NCBI RefSeq assembly: GCF_005502885.1
Contig: NZ_SCMR01000021.1
Span: forward strand, 17,463-81,462
Direction of reading: 5' to 3'
DNA from: Microbacterium sp. 2FI
Lineage (GTDB): Bacteria > Actinomycetota > Actinomycetes > Actinomycetales > Microbacteriaceae
Length of the DNA: 64,000 bases
Shown piece by piece: positions 45,799 to 54,825 of the stretch. Within the stretch, counting starts at the first letter, position 1, and each line of letters begins with the position of its first letter. The position numbers were made by a program, and so were the translations under genes. The notes beneath the pieces are model-generated. The model was not told the origin of the DNA. It made no database searches and was given only the letters and a program-made list of their open reading frames with translations.

Positions 45799-46697
45799 GC
45801 GGTGCAGGACTCACCGGCGCGGAGGAGCTCCTCTCCGAGCAGCCGGTGTCCGGCGGGTCGACCCGCCAGCTGATCAAGCGATTCGTCCACCACAGGCTCG
45901 CGCTCGCAAGCCTCGTCGTCCTCGCGGTCCTCCTCATCGTGTGCTTCGGCGCGCCATGGATCGCTCCGTACCCTCAGGGGATGCAGGACCTTCTTCTCGG
46001 GCCCACTCCGCCGTCGGCGGAGCATTGGCTGGGAACCGACGAGCTGGGCCGCGACTACCTGAGCGAGATCCTCTACGCGGGGCAGATCTCCCTGGCGATC
46101 GGGCTCAGCGTCGCCCTCCTCGCGACGGTGGTCGGCACCGCCCTCGGCGCTGCCGCCGGCTTCGCCGGCGGGTGGGTCGGCGAGCTCATCATGCGGATCA
46201 CCGACCTCTTTCTCATCGTTCCCGCGATCGCCCTGCTCGCGGTCATCATCCAGGGCCTGGGTGCATCGCCGGTGACCATCGTCTTCGCGCTGACGGCCCT
46301 GGGATGGACTTACATCGCACGTGTGGTGCGCGCCCAGGTGCTCTCGCTCCGCGAGAAGGACTTCATCGAGGCGGCCCGCGGAATCGGCGCATCGAACCTG
46401 CGGATCATCGTGTCGCACCTCCTGCCGAACCTCGCCGGTGTCATCGCCGTCGCGATGAGCCTCGCCGTGGCGTCGGCGATCATCGCCGAGTCGACGCTGA
46501 GCTTCCTCGGCTTCGGAGTGCGCTCTCCCCAGACCAGCTGGGGCTCGATGCTGAGCCAGGCCGCCGGCTACGTCGGAACCCCGCAGGTGTACCTCCTCTA
46601 CTTCCCCGGCCTGTTCATCCTCGTCACGGTGCTGTGCGTCAACTTCATCGGCGACGGACTCCGCGACGCCCTCGATCCGCAAGGCAAGAACCTGTGA
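45795..46697 (+). CDS. Peptide-type ABC transporter permease (DppC-like)
   Basis: 300 residues; ATG 45795 in an ATGA overlap. It has an N-terminal cytoplasmic segment then 'HHRLALASLVVLAVLLIVCFGAPWIAPY', 'HWLGTDELGRDYLSEILYAGQISL' and EAA loop 'DFIEAARGIGASNLRIIVSHLLPN', all DppC/OppC hallmarks. Its stop overlaps the GTG of the ATPase gene. Confidence 0.92.
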   Translation: MSGAGLTGAEELLSEQPVSGGSTRQLIKRFVHHRLALASLVVLAVLLIVCFGAPWIAPYPQGMQDLLLGPTPPSAEHWLGTDELGRDYLSEILYAGQISLAIGLSVALLATVVGTALGAAAGFAGGWVGELIMRITDLFLIVPAIALLAVIIQGLGASPVTIVFALTALGWTYIARVVRAQVLSLREKDFIEAARGIGASNLRIIVSHLLPNLAGVIAVAMSLAVASAIIAESTLSFLGFGVRSPQTSWGSMLSQAAGYVGTPQVYLLYFPGLFILVTVLCVNFIGDGLRDALDPQGKNL

Positions 46698-47698
46698 ACG
46701 CCGACATTCCGCTGCTCGTGGTTGCGAACCTTTCGGTCACCTTTCCGACCGACGCAGGTTCGGCCCGCGCGATCGAGGACGTCTCGTTCGACCTGCACGC
46801 CGGCGAGACGCTCGGAATCGTGGGGGAGTCCGGATCGGGCAAGTCGATGACGGCGATGGCGATCATGGGCATCCTGCCCAAGAGTGCCGTCATCACCGGC
46901 TCGATCAAGCTTCGCGGCCGTGAACTCGTGGGTCTCTCGGACGACGAGTTGCGTGAGGTCCGCGGCAACGAGGTCGCGATCGTCTTCCAGGACGCGCTGA
47001 CAGCGCTCAACCCCGTGGCGACCGTCGGCGATCAGCTGATCGAAGCGGTGCGCGTCCATCGCCCGGAGACCACCCGCGAGCAGCGCCGCGCGCGAGCGAT
47101 CGAGCTGCTGGAGCTGGTCGGCATCCCGGCGCCGGAGAAGCGGATCGAGCGCTATCCCCACGAGTTCTCGGGCGGCATGCGGCAGCGTGTGATGATCGCC
47201 ATGAGCATCGCCAACGAGCCGGACCTGCTCATCGCCGACGAGCCGACGACCGCGCTCGACGTCACGGTGCAGGCACAGGTGCTCGAGGTGCTGCGGGAGG
47301 TGCAGCGTCGCACCGGCACGACGGTGATCGTGATCACGCACGACCTCGGCGTGGTCGCCGGGATCGCCGATCGCGTGATCGTCATGTACGCCGGCGGCGT
47401 CGTCGAGGCCGCCGACGTCGACCCGCTGTTCTACGAGACCGGCCACCCGTACACTGCGGGGCTGCTCGCATCGCTGCCGCGGCTCGATCGTCGATCGTCC
47501 CGCGACGAACGGCTTTACCAGATCCCCGGTCAGCCGCCGGTGGCGACTCGGTGGCCGGACGGGTGCCGGTTCGCGCCGCGCTGCGCCTACGCGGTGGCAG
47601 GTCGCTGCGATGTCGCGGTGCCCGCTCCCGTGAATGTGGGCGGCACGCACACGGTCAGCTGCGTCCGAGTCGGCGAATGGCGGGAGGAGGTCCTGTGA
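46694..47698 (+). CDS. Peptide-type ABC transporter ATPase (DppD-like)
   Basis: 334 residues from GTG 46694 (GTGA overlap). Walker A 'GESGSGKS', Q-loop 'VFQDALTALNP', signature 'FSGGMRQRV', Walker B 'LLIADEPTTALD', switch His 'ITHDLGV'. The C-terminal oligopeptide-transporter extension with Cys-containing 'GCRFAPRCAYA...C' is present; in related ATPases this region binds an iron-sulfur cluster. Confidence 0.92.
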   Translation: MNADIPLLVVANLSVTFPTDAGSARAIEDVSFDLHAGETLGIVGESGSGKSMTAMAIMGILPKSAVITGSIKLRGRELVGLSDDELREVRGNEVAIVFQDALTALNPVATVGDQLIEAVRVHRPETTREQRRARAIELLELVGIPAPEKRIERYPHEFSGGMRQRVMIAMSIANEPDLLIADEPTTALDVTVQAQVLEVLREVQRRTGTTVIVITHDLGVVAGIADRVIVMYAGGVVEAADVDPLFYETGHPYTAGLLASLPRLDRRSSRDERLYQIPGQPPVATRWPDGCRFAPRCAYAVAGRCDVAVPAPVNVGGTHTVSCVRVGEWREEVL

Positions 47699-48678
47699 GC
47701 ACCACGCTGTCTGTCGACAACCTCGTCAAGGAGTACCCGGTCGGCGGCGGCCTCTTCAGCCGCAGCAAGGAGGTCGTGCATGCGGTCTCGGACGTGACTC
47801 TGTCCGTCGCCGGCGGTACGACCTTCGGACTCGTCGGCGAGTCCGGATGCGGGAAGTCCTCGCTCGGTCGCAGCGTCGCGATGCTGCAGTCATCGACCTC
47901 CGGAGCGATCCACCTCGACGAGGTCGACATCACCCGCGTGCGCGGAACGGGGCTGCGGGGCCTGCGGCGCCGCATCCAGTTCGTCTTCCAGGATCCCTAC
48001 GCTTCCCTCAACCCCCGCAAGTCCATCCGCGACACGCTCGCCGAGCCGCTCGCCATCCACGGACTGCACCGTCGGGGCCAATCGGCGCGCGTGCTCGAGC
48101 TTCTGGACATGGTCGGCCTCAACCCCGCGCACGCCGATCGCTATCCGCACGAGTTCTCGGGCGGACAGCGTCAGCGCGTCGGGATCGCCCGAGCTCTCGC
48201 GGTCGAACCCGAGGTCATCGTGCTCGACGAGCCGGTGAGCGCGCTCGACGTGAGCGTCCAGGCCGGAGTGCTGAACCTGCTCGACGATCTGCAGCGCGAT
48301 CTGGGGCTGACGTATCTCTTCATCGCACACGACCTCTCCGTGGTGCGGCATCTGAGCGATCGCGTCGGTGTGATGTACCTCGGAAAGCTGATCGAGGAGG
48401 CGCCGGTTGACACGCTCTACGAGCACTCGATGCATCCGTACACACAGGCGCTCCTGTCGGCGATCCCCGTTCCGGACCCGCGAATCGAACGCGCACGCGA
48501 GCGGATCGTGCTCACCGGTGACGTTCCGAGTCCGGTGGCGCCGCCCTCAGGGTGCCGGTTCCGCACACGTTGCTGGAAGGCGACCGATCGCTGCGCGGCC
48601 GAGGAGCCGGCACTCGTCGACCTCGGTGGCGGCCAGCGCGTCGCGTGCCACTATCCAGCCGTTCGCGACGTCCTCTGA
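47695..48678 (+). CDS. Peptide-type ABC transporter ATPase (DppF-like)
   Basis: 327 residues from GTG 47695 (GTGA overlap). Walker A 'GESGCGKS', Q-loop 'VFQDPYASLNPRKSI', signature 'FSGGQRQRV', Walker B 'VIVLDEPVSALD', 'IAHDLSVVRHLSDRVGVMYLGKLIE' and C-terminal 'GCRFRTRCWKATDRCAAEEP'. It completes the importer. The dehydrogenase gene follows after 21 bp. Confidence 0.92.
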   Translation: MSTTLSVDNLVKEYPVGGGLFSRSKEVVHAVSDVTLSVAGGTTFGLVGESGCGKSSLGRSVAMLQSSTSGAIHLDEVDITRVRGTGLRGLRRRIQFVFQDPYASLNPRKSIRDTLAEPLAIHGLHRRGQSARVLELLDMVGLNPAHADRYPHEFSGGQRQRVGIARALAVEPEVIVLDEPVSALDVSVQAGVLNLLDDLQRDLGLTYLFIAHDLSVVRHLSDRVGVMYLGKLIEEAPVDTLYEHSMHPYTQALLSAIPVPDPRIERARERIVLTGDVPSPVAPPSGCRFRTRCWKATDRCAAEEPALVDLGGGQRVACHYPAVRDVL

Positions 48679-48699
48679 CTCTCGACCACAAGGAGAACC

Positions 48700-49788
48700 A
48701 TGACCGGATCAGCGCACCGGATCGCCGTCATCGCCGGTGACGGCATCGGCACCGAGGTGATGCCCGAGGGCATCCGATCGCTCGAGGCTGCGGCATCCCG
48801 CTTCGACATCGCCCTCGACTTCGAGGAGTTCGACTTCGCGAGCGCTGACTACTACATCCGGCACGGCAAGATGCTGCCGGACGACTGGTTCGACACCCTG
48901 GGCCAGTTCGACGCGATCTACTTCGGCGCTGTCGGCTGGCCGGAGGTCGTCCCCGATCATGTGAGCCTGTGGGGCAGCCTGATCCAGTTCCGCCGCGCGT
49001 TCGACCAGTACGTGAACCTGCGGCCGTGCCGGCTGATGCCCGGGGTCGTCAGCCCGCTTGCGGGCCGCAAGCCCGGCGACATCGACTTCTATGTCGTCCG
49101 CGAGAACACCGAGGGCGAGTACTCGTCGATCGGCGGGCGGATGTTCGAGGGGACGGATCGCGAGTTCGTCGTGCAGGAGACCGTGATGTCGCGGATCGGC
49201 GTCGACCGCGTGCTCCGCTACGCCTATGACCTCGCCGAGCGACGGCCGGCGCGCCATCTGACGTCGGCGACCAAGAGCAACGGGATATCGATCTCGATGC
49301 CGTACTGGGACGAGCGCGTCGCTGCGATGGGGGAGCAGTACCCGACGGTGGTCAGGGACCAGTTCCACATCGACATCCTCGCCGCGAACTTCGTGTTGCA
49401 CCCGGACTGGTTCGACGTCGTCGTGGCGAGCAACCTGTTCGGTGACATCCTCTCCGACCTCGGGCCTGCGTGCACCGGAACGATCGGCATCGCGCCGAGT
49501 GCGAACATCAATCCCGAACGGCGTCATCCGAGCCTGTTCGAGCCCGTTCACGGCTCGGCGCCGGACATCGCTGGAAAGGGCATCGCGAACCCCATCGGGC
49601 AGATCTGGTGCGGCGCGATGATGCTTGAGCATCTCGGCCATCCCGACGCCGGTGACGCGATCGTCGCGGCCATCGAGAACGTCCTCGCGCGCGGGGCAGA
49701 CGGCGCCCCGTTCACCCCGGATCTCGGCGGGGCGGCATCCACGGCATCACTCGGCGCCGCGATCAGCGCAGAGATCGTCGGAGCCTAG
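48700..49788 (+). CDS. Tartrate/D-malate dehydrogenase-type enzyme of the isopropylmalate dehydrogenase family
   Basis: 362 residues; AAGGAGAACC before ATG. A beta-decarboxylating dehydrogenase oxidising a 2-hydroxy acid with NAD. Features are 'IAVIAGDGIGTEVMPEG', 'LRPCRLMPGVVSPLAGR', 'VVRENTEGEYSSIGGRM', 'TSATKSNGISISMPYWDERVAAM', 'VVASNLFGDILSDLGPA' (metal Asp) and 'LFEPVHGSAPDIAGKGIANP'. The pattern 'FGAVGWPEVVPDH.SLWG' is typical of tartrate dehydrogenase / D-malate dehydrogenase rather than LeuB. Its place directly behind the importer suggests that it oxidises the hydroxy-acid part of the imported compound; that is inference. It overlaps the convergent MFS gene by 4 bp. Confidence 0.85.
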   Translation: MTGSAHRIAVIAGDGIGTEVMPEGIRSLEAAASRFDIALDFEEFDFASADYYIRHGKMLPDDWFDTLGQFDAIYFGAVGWPEVVPDHVSLWGSLIQFRRAFDQYVNLRPCRLMPGVVSPLAGRKPGDIDFYVVRENTEGEYSSIGGRMFEGTDREFVVQETVMSRIGVDRVLRYAYDLAERRPARHLTSATKSNGISISMPYWDERVAAMGEQYPTVVRDQFHIDILAANFVLHPDWFDVVVASNLFGDILSDLGPACTGTIGIAPSANINPERRHPSLFEPVHGSAPDIAGKGIANPIGQIWCGAMMLEHLGHPDAGDAIVAAIENVLARGADGAPFTPDLGGAASTASLGAAISAEIVGA

Positions 49789-51002
49789 TCGCGCCCACGG
49801 GCAGGAGACACGGCGAGGCTCAGGAGCACGATCGCGAGGCCGAGCCCGCAGACGGTCCATGCGAGGGCGACCCATCCGCCGCTCGCCCACGCGAGCGCGC
49901 CGATCACGCCGCAAACGCTCGATCCGATGTAGTACGAGACGGAGTAGAGCGCCACCGCGTGCTGGCGCCCGCCGCCACTCGTCCGTGCGACATGGGCATT
50001 GGCTGTGCTGTGCGCGAGGAACATGCCGCCGGTGACCAGCGCGACTCCCGCGATCACCGCCCACAGGGGATCGGCGAGTGTCGTCAGGATCCCGCCGCCG
50101 ATGACCAGCCCCGCCACGACAAGGGTCGCGCGAACACCGATCGCGGCGGCGAGTGAGCTCGAGAAGCGCGAGGTCAGCGTCCCGGCCGCGTAGCACGCGA
50201 AGACCAGTGATACGGCGCTCGGCGGGAGAAGGTAGGGCGGGGACTCCAAGCGGAACATCAGGCTGTTGTAGGTGGCGACGGTCGCTCCGACGGAGAGCGC
50301 CCCGATCGCGTAGAGCGGAAGCCGGCGGCCCTGCGCGAACTGCCGCATCAGCACCCGCAGGCTCTCTCCGAGGCTGGTCACGGCAGGTCGGGCCGGGGGG
50401 AGCAGGATCGCCGCCGCGATGCAGAGAGCGGCTCCGACTACCCCGAGCACGATGAGGCTCGTCCGCCAGCCGCCGACCTCTGCGAGCGGACCGGCTGCGA
50501 TCCTGCCCGCAAGGCCGCCGACACTCGTCGCCGCGATGAAGGCCGCAGCGACCGCTGCCGAGCGTCGGACGGCCGTCGCTTCGTGGAGGTAGGTCATGGC
50601 GAGGGCGGGAACGCCGCCGAGCGCGACACCCAACAGCACGCGCCCTGCCAGCAGGCCCTCGAATCCGGGGAGGAAGGGGCCGATCAGGGCGAACACCGAC
50701 GCAGAGAGGGTGGACGCCTGGAGCGCCGCTCGACGGCCGATCCGATCGGAGATCAGCGCCCACGGGAGGATCGATGCCGCGAGCCCCAGCGTCGCGCCCG
50801 AGATCAACCACGATGCCTGGACGGCATCCAGCGAGAGGGTGAGCGACACCTGCGTGAGGAGCCCCTGCGGTGCGTAGAGCAACCCGAACGTCGCAATCCC
50901 GGCGCACCACAATGCGACATCGAGCCGGATGTCGCGCGCTTGTGCCCGTTCCGCGGCGAGCGGAGTTGCCGTTGCTGTGCCCACGACCTCGACCCTAGGC
51001 AT
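49785..51002 (-). CDS. MFS transporter (drug/sugar exporter type)
   Basis: 405 residues from ATG 51002 (ATG 51011 possible). Twelve predicted helices. The loop-2 motif is 'LISDRIGRRAALQ'. Helix-4 region 'LAGRVLLGVALGGVPALAMTYLHEAT' resembles the YnfM/CynX-type exporters. Divergent from a LysR gene with only 51 bp between, so it is probably LysR-controlled. The substrate is unknown. Confidence 0.87.
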   Translation of the reverse strand: MPRVEVVGTATATPLAAERAQARDIRLDVALWCAGIATFGLLYAPQGLLTQVSLTLSLDAVQASWLISGATLGLAASILPWALISDRIGRRAALQASTLSASVFALIGPFLPGFEGLLAGRVLLGVALGGVPALAMTYLHEATAVRRSAAVAAAFIAATSVGGLAGRIAAGPLAEVGGWRTSLIVLGVVGAALCIAAAILLPPARPAVTSLGESLRVLMRQFAQGRRLPLYAIGALSVGATVATYNSLMFRLESPPYLLPPSAVSLVFACYAAGTLTSRFSSSLAAAIGVRATLVVAGLVIGGGILTTLADPLWAVIAGVALVTGGMFLAHSTANAHVARTSGGGRQHAVALYSVSYYIGSSVCGVIGALAWASGGWVALAWTVCGLGLAIVLLSLAVSPARGRD

Positions 51003-51053
51003 GTAAGTCATGGCCGTCCAATGACATTCGATCAAGTTCGATACCATCTGGGT

Positions 51054-52013
51054 ATGAATCGTGATCGCATGCGAGCGTTGCTTCCCCACCTTCAGCTCCT
51101 CGCTGCACTGGCGGATGAGGAGCATCTCACGCGCGCCGCCGAGGGGATCGGCATGCCGCAGCCCGCCGCGAGCCGAGCGCTCAAGACCCTGAGTCAGCGA
51201 CTCGGTGGCCAGATCACGACTCCCGTGGGCAGAGGGATCGAGCTGTCGCCGCCCGCCCGGGCGCTCGTGCCGTTCGCCCGCATCGCACTCCGGTCGCTCG
51301 AAGACGGACTGCGAGCGTGGGACGAAGCCCTCGAGCGCGCGTCGTGGACGGTCGGCATCTCCTTCCAGAACTCGCTCGGCGAACGTGTCATCCCCGCCAT
51401 GATTCGGGAGGTGCGCGAGGCGGATCCCAGCATCCGCTTCAACCTGCACCAGGCACCTCGGCAGCATTGCCTCGACCTCATCGCCGACGGACGGGTCGAC
51501 ATCGCCGTGGTGTCCGACTTCCTGCCGACGAGCGCCGAATACATCGTGCATCCCTTGTTCGCGCAGCCGCTCGCGGTCCTGATGCCGGTCTCCAACGCGC
51601 TGGCGACTCGGTCTCGACTGCACGTCGTGGACCTTGCCGACGAGCAGTTCGTGACTCTGAAGCAGGGGTTCGGCATCCGACGCTCCGTCGACGCGCTCTT
51701 CGCGGCGTGCGGGCTCGAGCCGACCCTCGCCTTCGAGGGGGAGGACCTTCGCACCGTCGCGGGACTGGTCGCCGCGGGGCTGGGCGTCTCCATCGTGCCC
51801 CGAGACGGAAACCCGCCCGACGGGTGCGTGTGGGTGCCGCTCGCAGACACTCTCGCCCAGCGCCATATGGTCGCGGTCGTGAGGACCGCATCGGCGAGCC
51901 CCGCTGTGCAGATCGTCGCCGACGCGCTGTCGGCGGTTGCCTCCGACCACGGCGCGGCTGCGCGCCGTGACGCTTCAGCACCGCTTCAGCCCGGTGCCGT
52001 CACACTGGGGTGA
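51054..52013 (+). CDS. LysR-family transcriptional regulator
   Basis: 319 residues. The winged helix-turn-helix (~8-65) reads 'LPHLQLLAALADEEHLTRAAEGIGMPQPAASRALKTLSQRLGG'. The effector domain (~90-295) has 'VGISFQNSLGERVIPAMIREVREADPSI'. The short 51-bp divergent region to the MFS gene holds two TTCGAT words (51027-51042) that could be part of its site. No clear Shine-Dalgarno precedes ATG 51054. Its end overlaps the response-regulator start. Confidence 0.9.
   Translation: MNRDRMRALLPHLQLLAALADEEHLTRAAEGIGMPQPAASRALKTLSQRLGGQITTPVGRGIELSPPARALVPFARIALRSLEDGLRAWDEALERASWTVGISFQNSLGERVIPAMIREVREADPSIRFNLHQAPRQHCLDLIADGRVDIAVVSDFLPTSAEYIVHPLFAQPLAVLMPVSNALATRSRLHVVDLADEQFVTLKQGFGIRRSVDALFAACGLEPTLAFEGEDLRTVAGLVAAGLGVSIVPRDGNPPDGCVWVPLADTLAQRHMVAVVRTASASPAVQIVADALSAVASDHGAAARRDASAPLQPGAVTLG
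51973..51989 (+). promoter_or_regulatory. CTTCAG direct repeat before the two-component genes
   Basis: Two CTTCAG hexamers at 51973 and 51984, an 11-bp period, 24 bp upstream of the response-regulator start. The same hexamers occur before the PepSY-like gene, pointing to binding by the response regulator. Confidence 0.55.
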
Positions 52014-52690
52014 TGCGGATTCTGGTTGTCGACGACGAGGTGCGTCTCGCAGATGGAGTGCGTCGTGGCCTCGAGGCGGAGGGTTTCGCCGTCGACGTCG
52101 CCCACAACGGCGTCGACGGACTGTGGCGCGCGCGTGAGGCTCGCTACGACGCCATCGTCCTCGATCTGATGATGCCGGGGCTCAGTGGCTGGAAGGTCTG
52201 CGAGGCGCTTCGGGCCGAGGGCAACTGGACTCCCGTGCTGATGCTCACCGCGAAGGACGGCGAGTGGGATCAGGTCGAGGCGCTCGACACCGGAGCGGAC
52301 GACTACGTGACGAAGCCGTTCTCGTTCGCGATCCTGGTCGCCCGGCTGCGCGCCCTCATCCGGCGCGGCGCGATCGAACGGCCCGTGATCCTCGAGGCCG
52401 GCGACCTGCGCCTCGACCCTGCGACCCGCCGCGTCTGGCGCGACGAGACGGAGGTCTCGCTGACCGCGCGCGAGTTCGCCGTGCTCGAGCACCTGCTTCG
52501 CCATCGCGGGCAGGTGCTGCCCAAGCGCGATGTGATCGCCGGGGTGTGGGACGACGACTTCGAGGGCGACCCGAACATCGTCGAGGTGTACGTCGGCCAT
52601 CTGCGCCGGAAGCTCGACCGACCGTTCGGCCGAACGGCGATCGAGACGGTGCGCGGCGCCGGGTACCGGTTGGCAGCTGATGGCGGCTAG
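52013..52690 (+). CDS. OmpR-family response regulator
   Basis: 225 residues; ATG 52013 (in-frame GTG at 52010 equally possible). Receiver domain (~1-115) with acidic pair 'VVDDE', phospho-acceptor Asp in 'VLDLMMPG' (~50), Thr in 'MLTAKD' and Lys in 'TKPFSF'. A C-terminal winged helix (~125-222) has 'LTAREFAVLEHLLRHRGQVLPKRDVI' and 'VEVYVGHLRRKLDRPF'. Overlaps both neighbours, so it is transcribed with the kinase. A CTTCAG repeat upstream suggests autoregulation. Confidence 0.93.
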   Translation: MRILVVDDEVRLADGVRRGLEAEGFAVDVAHNGVDGLWRAREARYDAIVLDLMMPGLSGWKVCEALRAEGNWTPVLMLTAKDGEWDQVEALDTGADDYVTKPFSFAILVARLRALIRRGAIERPVILEAGDLRLDPATRRVWRDETEVSLTAREFAVLEHLLRHRGQVLPKRDVIAGVWDDDFEGDPNIVEVYVGHLRRKLDRPFGRTAIETVRGAGYRLAADGG

Positions 52691-53990
52691 ACGGCGGCTG
52701 TGGCGGTCGGTGCGTGCCCGGGCGACCCTGGGCGCGACGGCCGTCGTCGCCGTCGCGCTGGTCGTCGGCGGGTTCATCTTCGTCGCGGCCCTCAGCTCGA
52801 GCCTGGAGGATGCGTCCGCTCGCGCGGGGGAGGTGCGGGCCGAGGAGCTCGCGAGCCGGGTCGAAGCGGAAGGGCCGGGCGCCATCCGAGCGCTCGAGGA
52901 TGAGGTCGCCCAGTTGGTGGATGCCGACGGTGACGTCGTCGCGGCATCCGAAGACGCTCCCTCCACCGCGCTGCCGCATGATGACCCGGCCGTGTCGAGC
53001 GTGGTCGACGGTGAACCGGTCCTTGTGGTGAGTGAGGAGCTCGACGACGGGAGTTCGGTTCTCGTCGGCATCTCGGTGGAGGACGACGCCGAAGCCGTGG
53101 CGACGGTCGTGGGGCTGCTGCTGGTGGCCGTTCCCCTCTTGGTCCTCCTCGTCGGGACGACGACATGGCTGGTCGTGGGTCGCGCGTTGGCGCCGGTGAC
53201 CCGCATCCGCACCGAAGTCGAGAGCATCACCGCCGACCGTCTCGATCGGCGCGTCCCGGTTCCGTCCTCGGGTGATGAGCTCGCGGCCCTCGCGATGACG
53301 ATGAACGGGATGCTGGAGAGGCTCGATGCGTCGGCACAGGCCCAGCGGCGGTTCGTCTCGGATGCGTCCCACGAACTGCGCTCGCCGCTGGCGACGATCC
53401 GGCAGCATGCCGAGCTCTCCCAGGCCCATCCCGAGGTGACCTCGGTCGAAGAGCTGGCGGGGATCGTCCACGAGGAAGGGCTGCGGCTGCAGGGTCTCGT
53501 CGATGCGCTGCTGCTGCTCGCCCGGCTCGATGAGGGCGCCGCGGTCGCGCACGAGGCCGTCGACCTCGACGACATCGCCCTCGTCGAGGTGTCGCGCCTG
53601 CGCGCATCCGGCATCGTCGTCGACGGTTCCGGCGTCGGCCCCGCGCAGGTGAGCGGCGACGGGCGTCTGCTGGGTCAGCTGGCGCGGAACCTCGCCGACA
53701 ATGCCGCGCGCCACGCGGCCGGGCGCGTCGCGATCGGCGTCGCCGCCCGCGACGGCTTCGCCGTTCTCACGGTCGAGGACGACGGCGACGGGGTCCCGCC
53801 CGACGAGCGCGAGCGCATCTTCGAGAGGTTCGTGCGCTTGGACGAGGCGCGTTCGCGGGATGCCGGCGGCAGCGGACTCGGGCTGCCCATCGTCCGTGCG
53901 ATCGCGGATGCCGTCGGCGGGCGAGTGGCCGTCGACGACTCGCGGTGGGGTGGCGCCCGGTTCACGGTCACGCTTCCGGTCGCTTCCTGA
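52680..53990 (+). CDS. Sensor histidine kinase
   Basis: 436 residues with two transmembrane helices (~16-38 and ~140-163) framing an acidic extracytoplasmic domain of ~100 residues. Then come HAMP (~164-220), phospho-acceptor His in 'SDASHELRSPLATIRQHAEL', N-box 'NLADNAARHA', G1 'VEDDGDGVP', F-box and G2 'GGSGLGLPIVRAIADAVGG'. The acidic sensor domain ('DEVAQLVDADGDVVAASEDAP') could bind cations or cationic peptides. Partner of the preceding response regulator (overlapping genes). Confidence 0.92.
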   Translation: MAARRRLWRSVRARATLGATAVVAVALVVGGFIFVAALSSSLEDASARAGEVRAEELASRVEAEGPGAIRALEDEVAQLVDADGDVVAASEDAPSTALPHDDPAVSSVVDGEPVLVVSEELDDGSSVLVGISVEDDAEAVATVVGLLLVAVPLLVLLVGTTTWLVVGRALAPVTRIRTEVESITADRLDRRVPVPSSGDELAALAMTMNGMLERLDASAQAQRRFVSDASHELRSPLATIRQHAELSQAHPEVTSVEELAGIVHEEGLRLQGLVDALLLLARLDEGAAVAHEAVDLDDIALVEVSRLRASGIVVDGSGVGPAQVSGDGRLLGQLARNLADNAARHAAGRVAIGVAARDGFAVLTVEDDGDGVPPDERERIFERFVRLDEARSRDAGGSGLGLPIVRAIADAVGGRVAVDDSRWGGARFTVTLPVAS

Positions 53991-53996
53991 AGCCTT

Positions 53997-54023
53997 CTTC
54001 AGTTCGCTTCAGCCCTGCTTCAG
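53997..54023 (+). promoter_or_regulatory. Triple CTTCAG repeat before the PepSY-like gene
   Basis: CTTCAG at 53997, 54007 and 54018 (10- and 11-bp steps, about one helical turn). This is the typical layout of an OmpR-type regulator site. The first gene downstream starts at 54046. Confidence 0.6.
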
Positions 54024-54045
54024 CGGCGATGAGAACGATGGAGTC

Positions 54046-54744
54046 ATGACCGAGATGACTGATCACACCGATTCGACCCCGACTCCGAACCCCACCCCGA
54101 CTGCGGCCGAGACGACCCCGAAGCGCTCGCGCCGGCGCACCCTCCTCATCAGCGGCGGTGCCGTTCTCGCCGGTGTCGCGCTCCTCGGCGGCGGCGTCGC
54201 TGTGGGCGCCGCGATCGCCGACGAGTTCGACGACGACGGCGATGACGGTGCCACGTCCTCCGAGACGACGCGCAGCGACGACAGCGATGCGAGCGACGGC
54301 GGCGCCTCGGGTGCGGCCTCCCTCACCGGCGCGGCATCCGCGAGCGAGCTGCTCGAGATCATCGAGGCCGCCTCAGCAGAAGCGGAAGGCGAGCCGGTCG
54401 GGATCGAAGCCGAAAGCGCAGGGGCGTGGGACGTGCAGTTCGTGACCGCGGCGGGTGACGAGACCGACGTCCGGGTCGACTCCGATGGCGGCGCCGCGGT
54501 GGTCGGCACCGAAGGCCCCGACCAGAACGAGCAGGTTCCCGAGGGCTCGCTCGACACGGCGACGGTCGACGCCCTGCTTGAGGCGGCCCTGGGTCATACC
54601 GACGGCACCGTGATCGGCATCGAGATCGATGACGACACCGCATCCCCGTACGACGTCACCGTGCTCACGGCCGACGGAAAGACCGTCGACATCGCGCTGG
54701 ACGCCGACTTCGCCGTGGTCACTGCGGACGCCGACAACGACTGA
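54046..54744 (+). CDS. Membrane-anchored PepSY-like acidic protein
   Basis: 232 residues. A Thr/Pro-rich cytoplasmic start is followed by a basic RSRRR stretch and one transmembrane helix (~30-52, LLISGGAVLAGVALLGGGVAVGAAIA), then a very acidic Asp/Ser linker. Two PepSY-like alpha/beta repeats follow ('ASELLEIIEAASAEAEGEPVGIEAE...WDVQFVTAAGDETDVRVDSDGG' and 'ATVDALLEAALGHTDGTVIGIEIDDD...YDVTVLTADGKTVDIALD'). PepSY proteins are often inhibitors or sensors outside the cell. It is the probable target of the adjacent two-component system, judged by the CTTCAG repeats. Confidence 0.75.
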   Translation: MTEMTDHTDSTPTPNPTPTAAETTPKRSRRRTLLISGGAVLAGVALLGGGVAVGAAIADEFDDDGDDGATSSETTRSDDSDASDGGASGAASLTGAASASELLEIIEAASAEAEGEPVGIEAESAGAWDVQFVTAAGDETDVRVDSDGGAAVVGTEGPDQNEQVPEGSLDTATVDALLEAALGHTDGTVIGIEIDDDTASPYDVTVLTADGKTVDIALDADFAVVTADADND

Positions 54745-54748
54745 GGAC

Positions 54749-54797
54749 GCACACACGAAGTGCCCGGGGAGTCTGTCCCCGGGCACTTCGTGTGTGC
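54749..54797. terminator. Very strong bidirectional terminator
   Basis: A perfect 22-bp stem (54749-54770 with 54776-54797) with a 5-nt loop, between the convergent PepSY-like and XRE genes. Confidence 0.85.
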
Positions 54798-54825
54798 CGG
54801 CCTCGCTCACCGCCGACAAGCCGCC

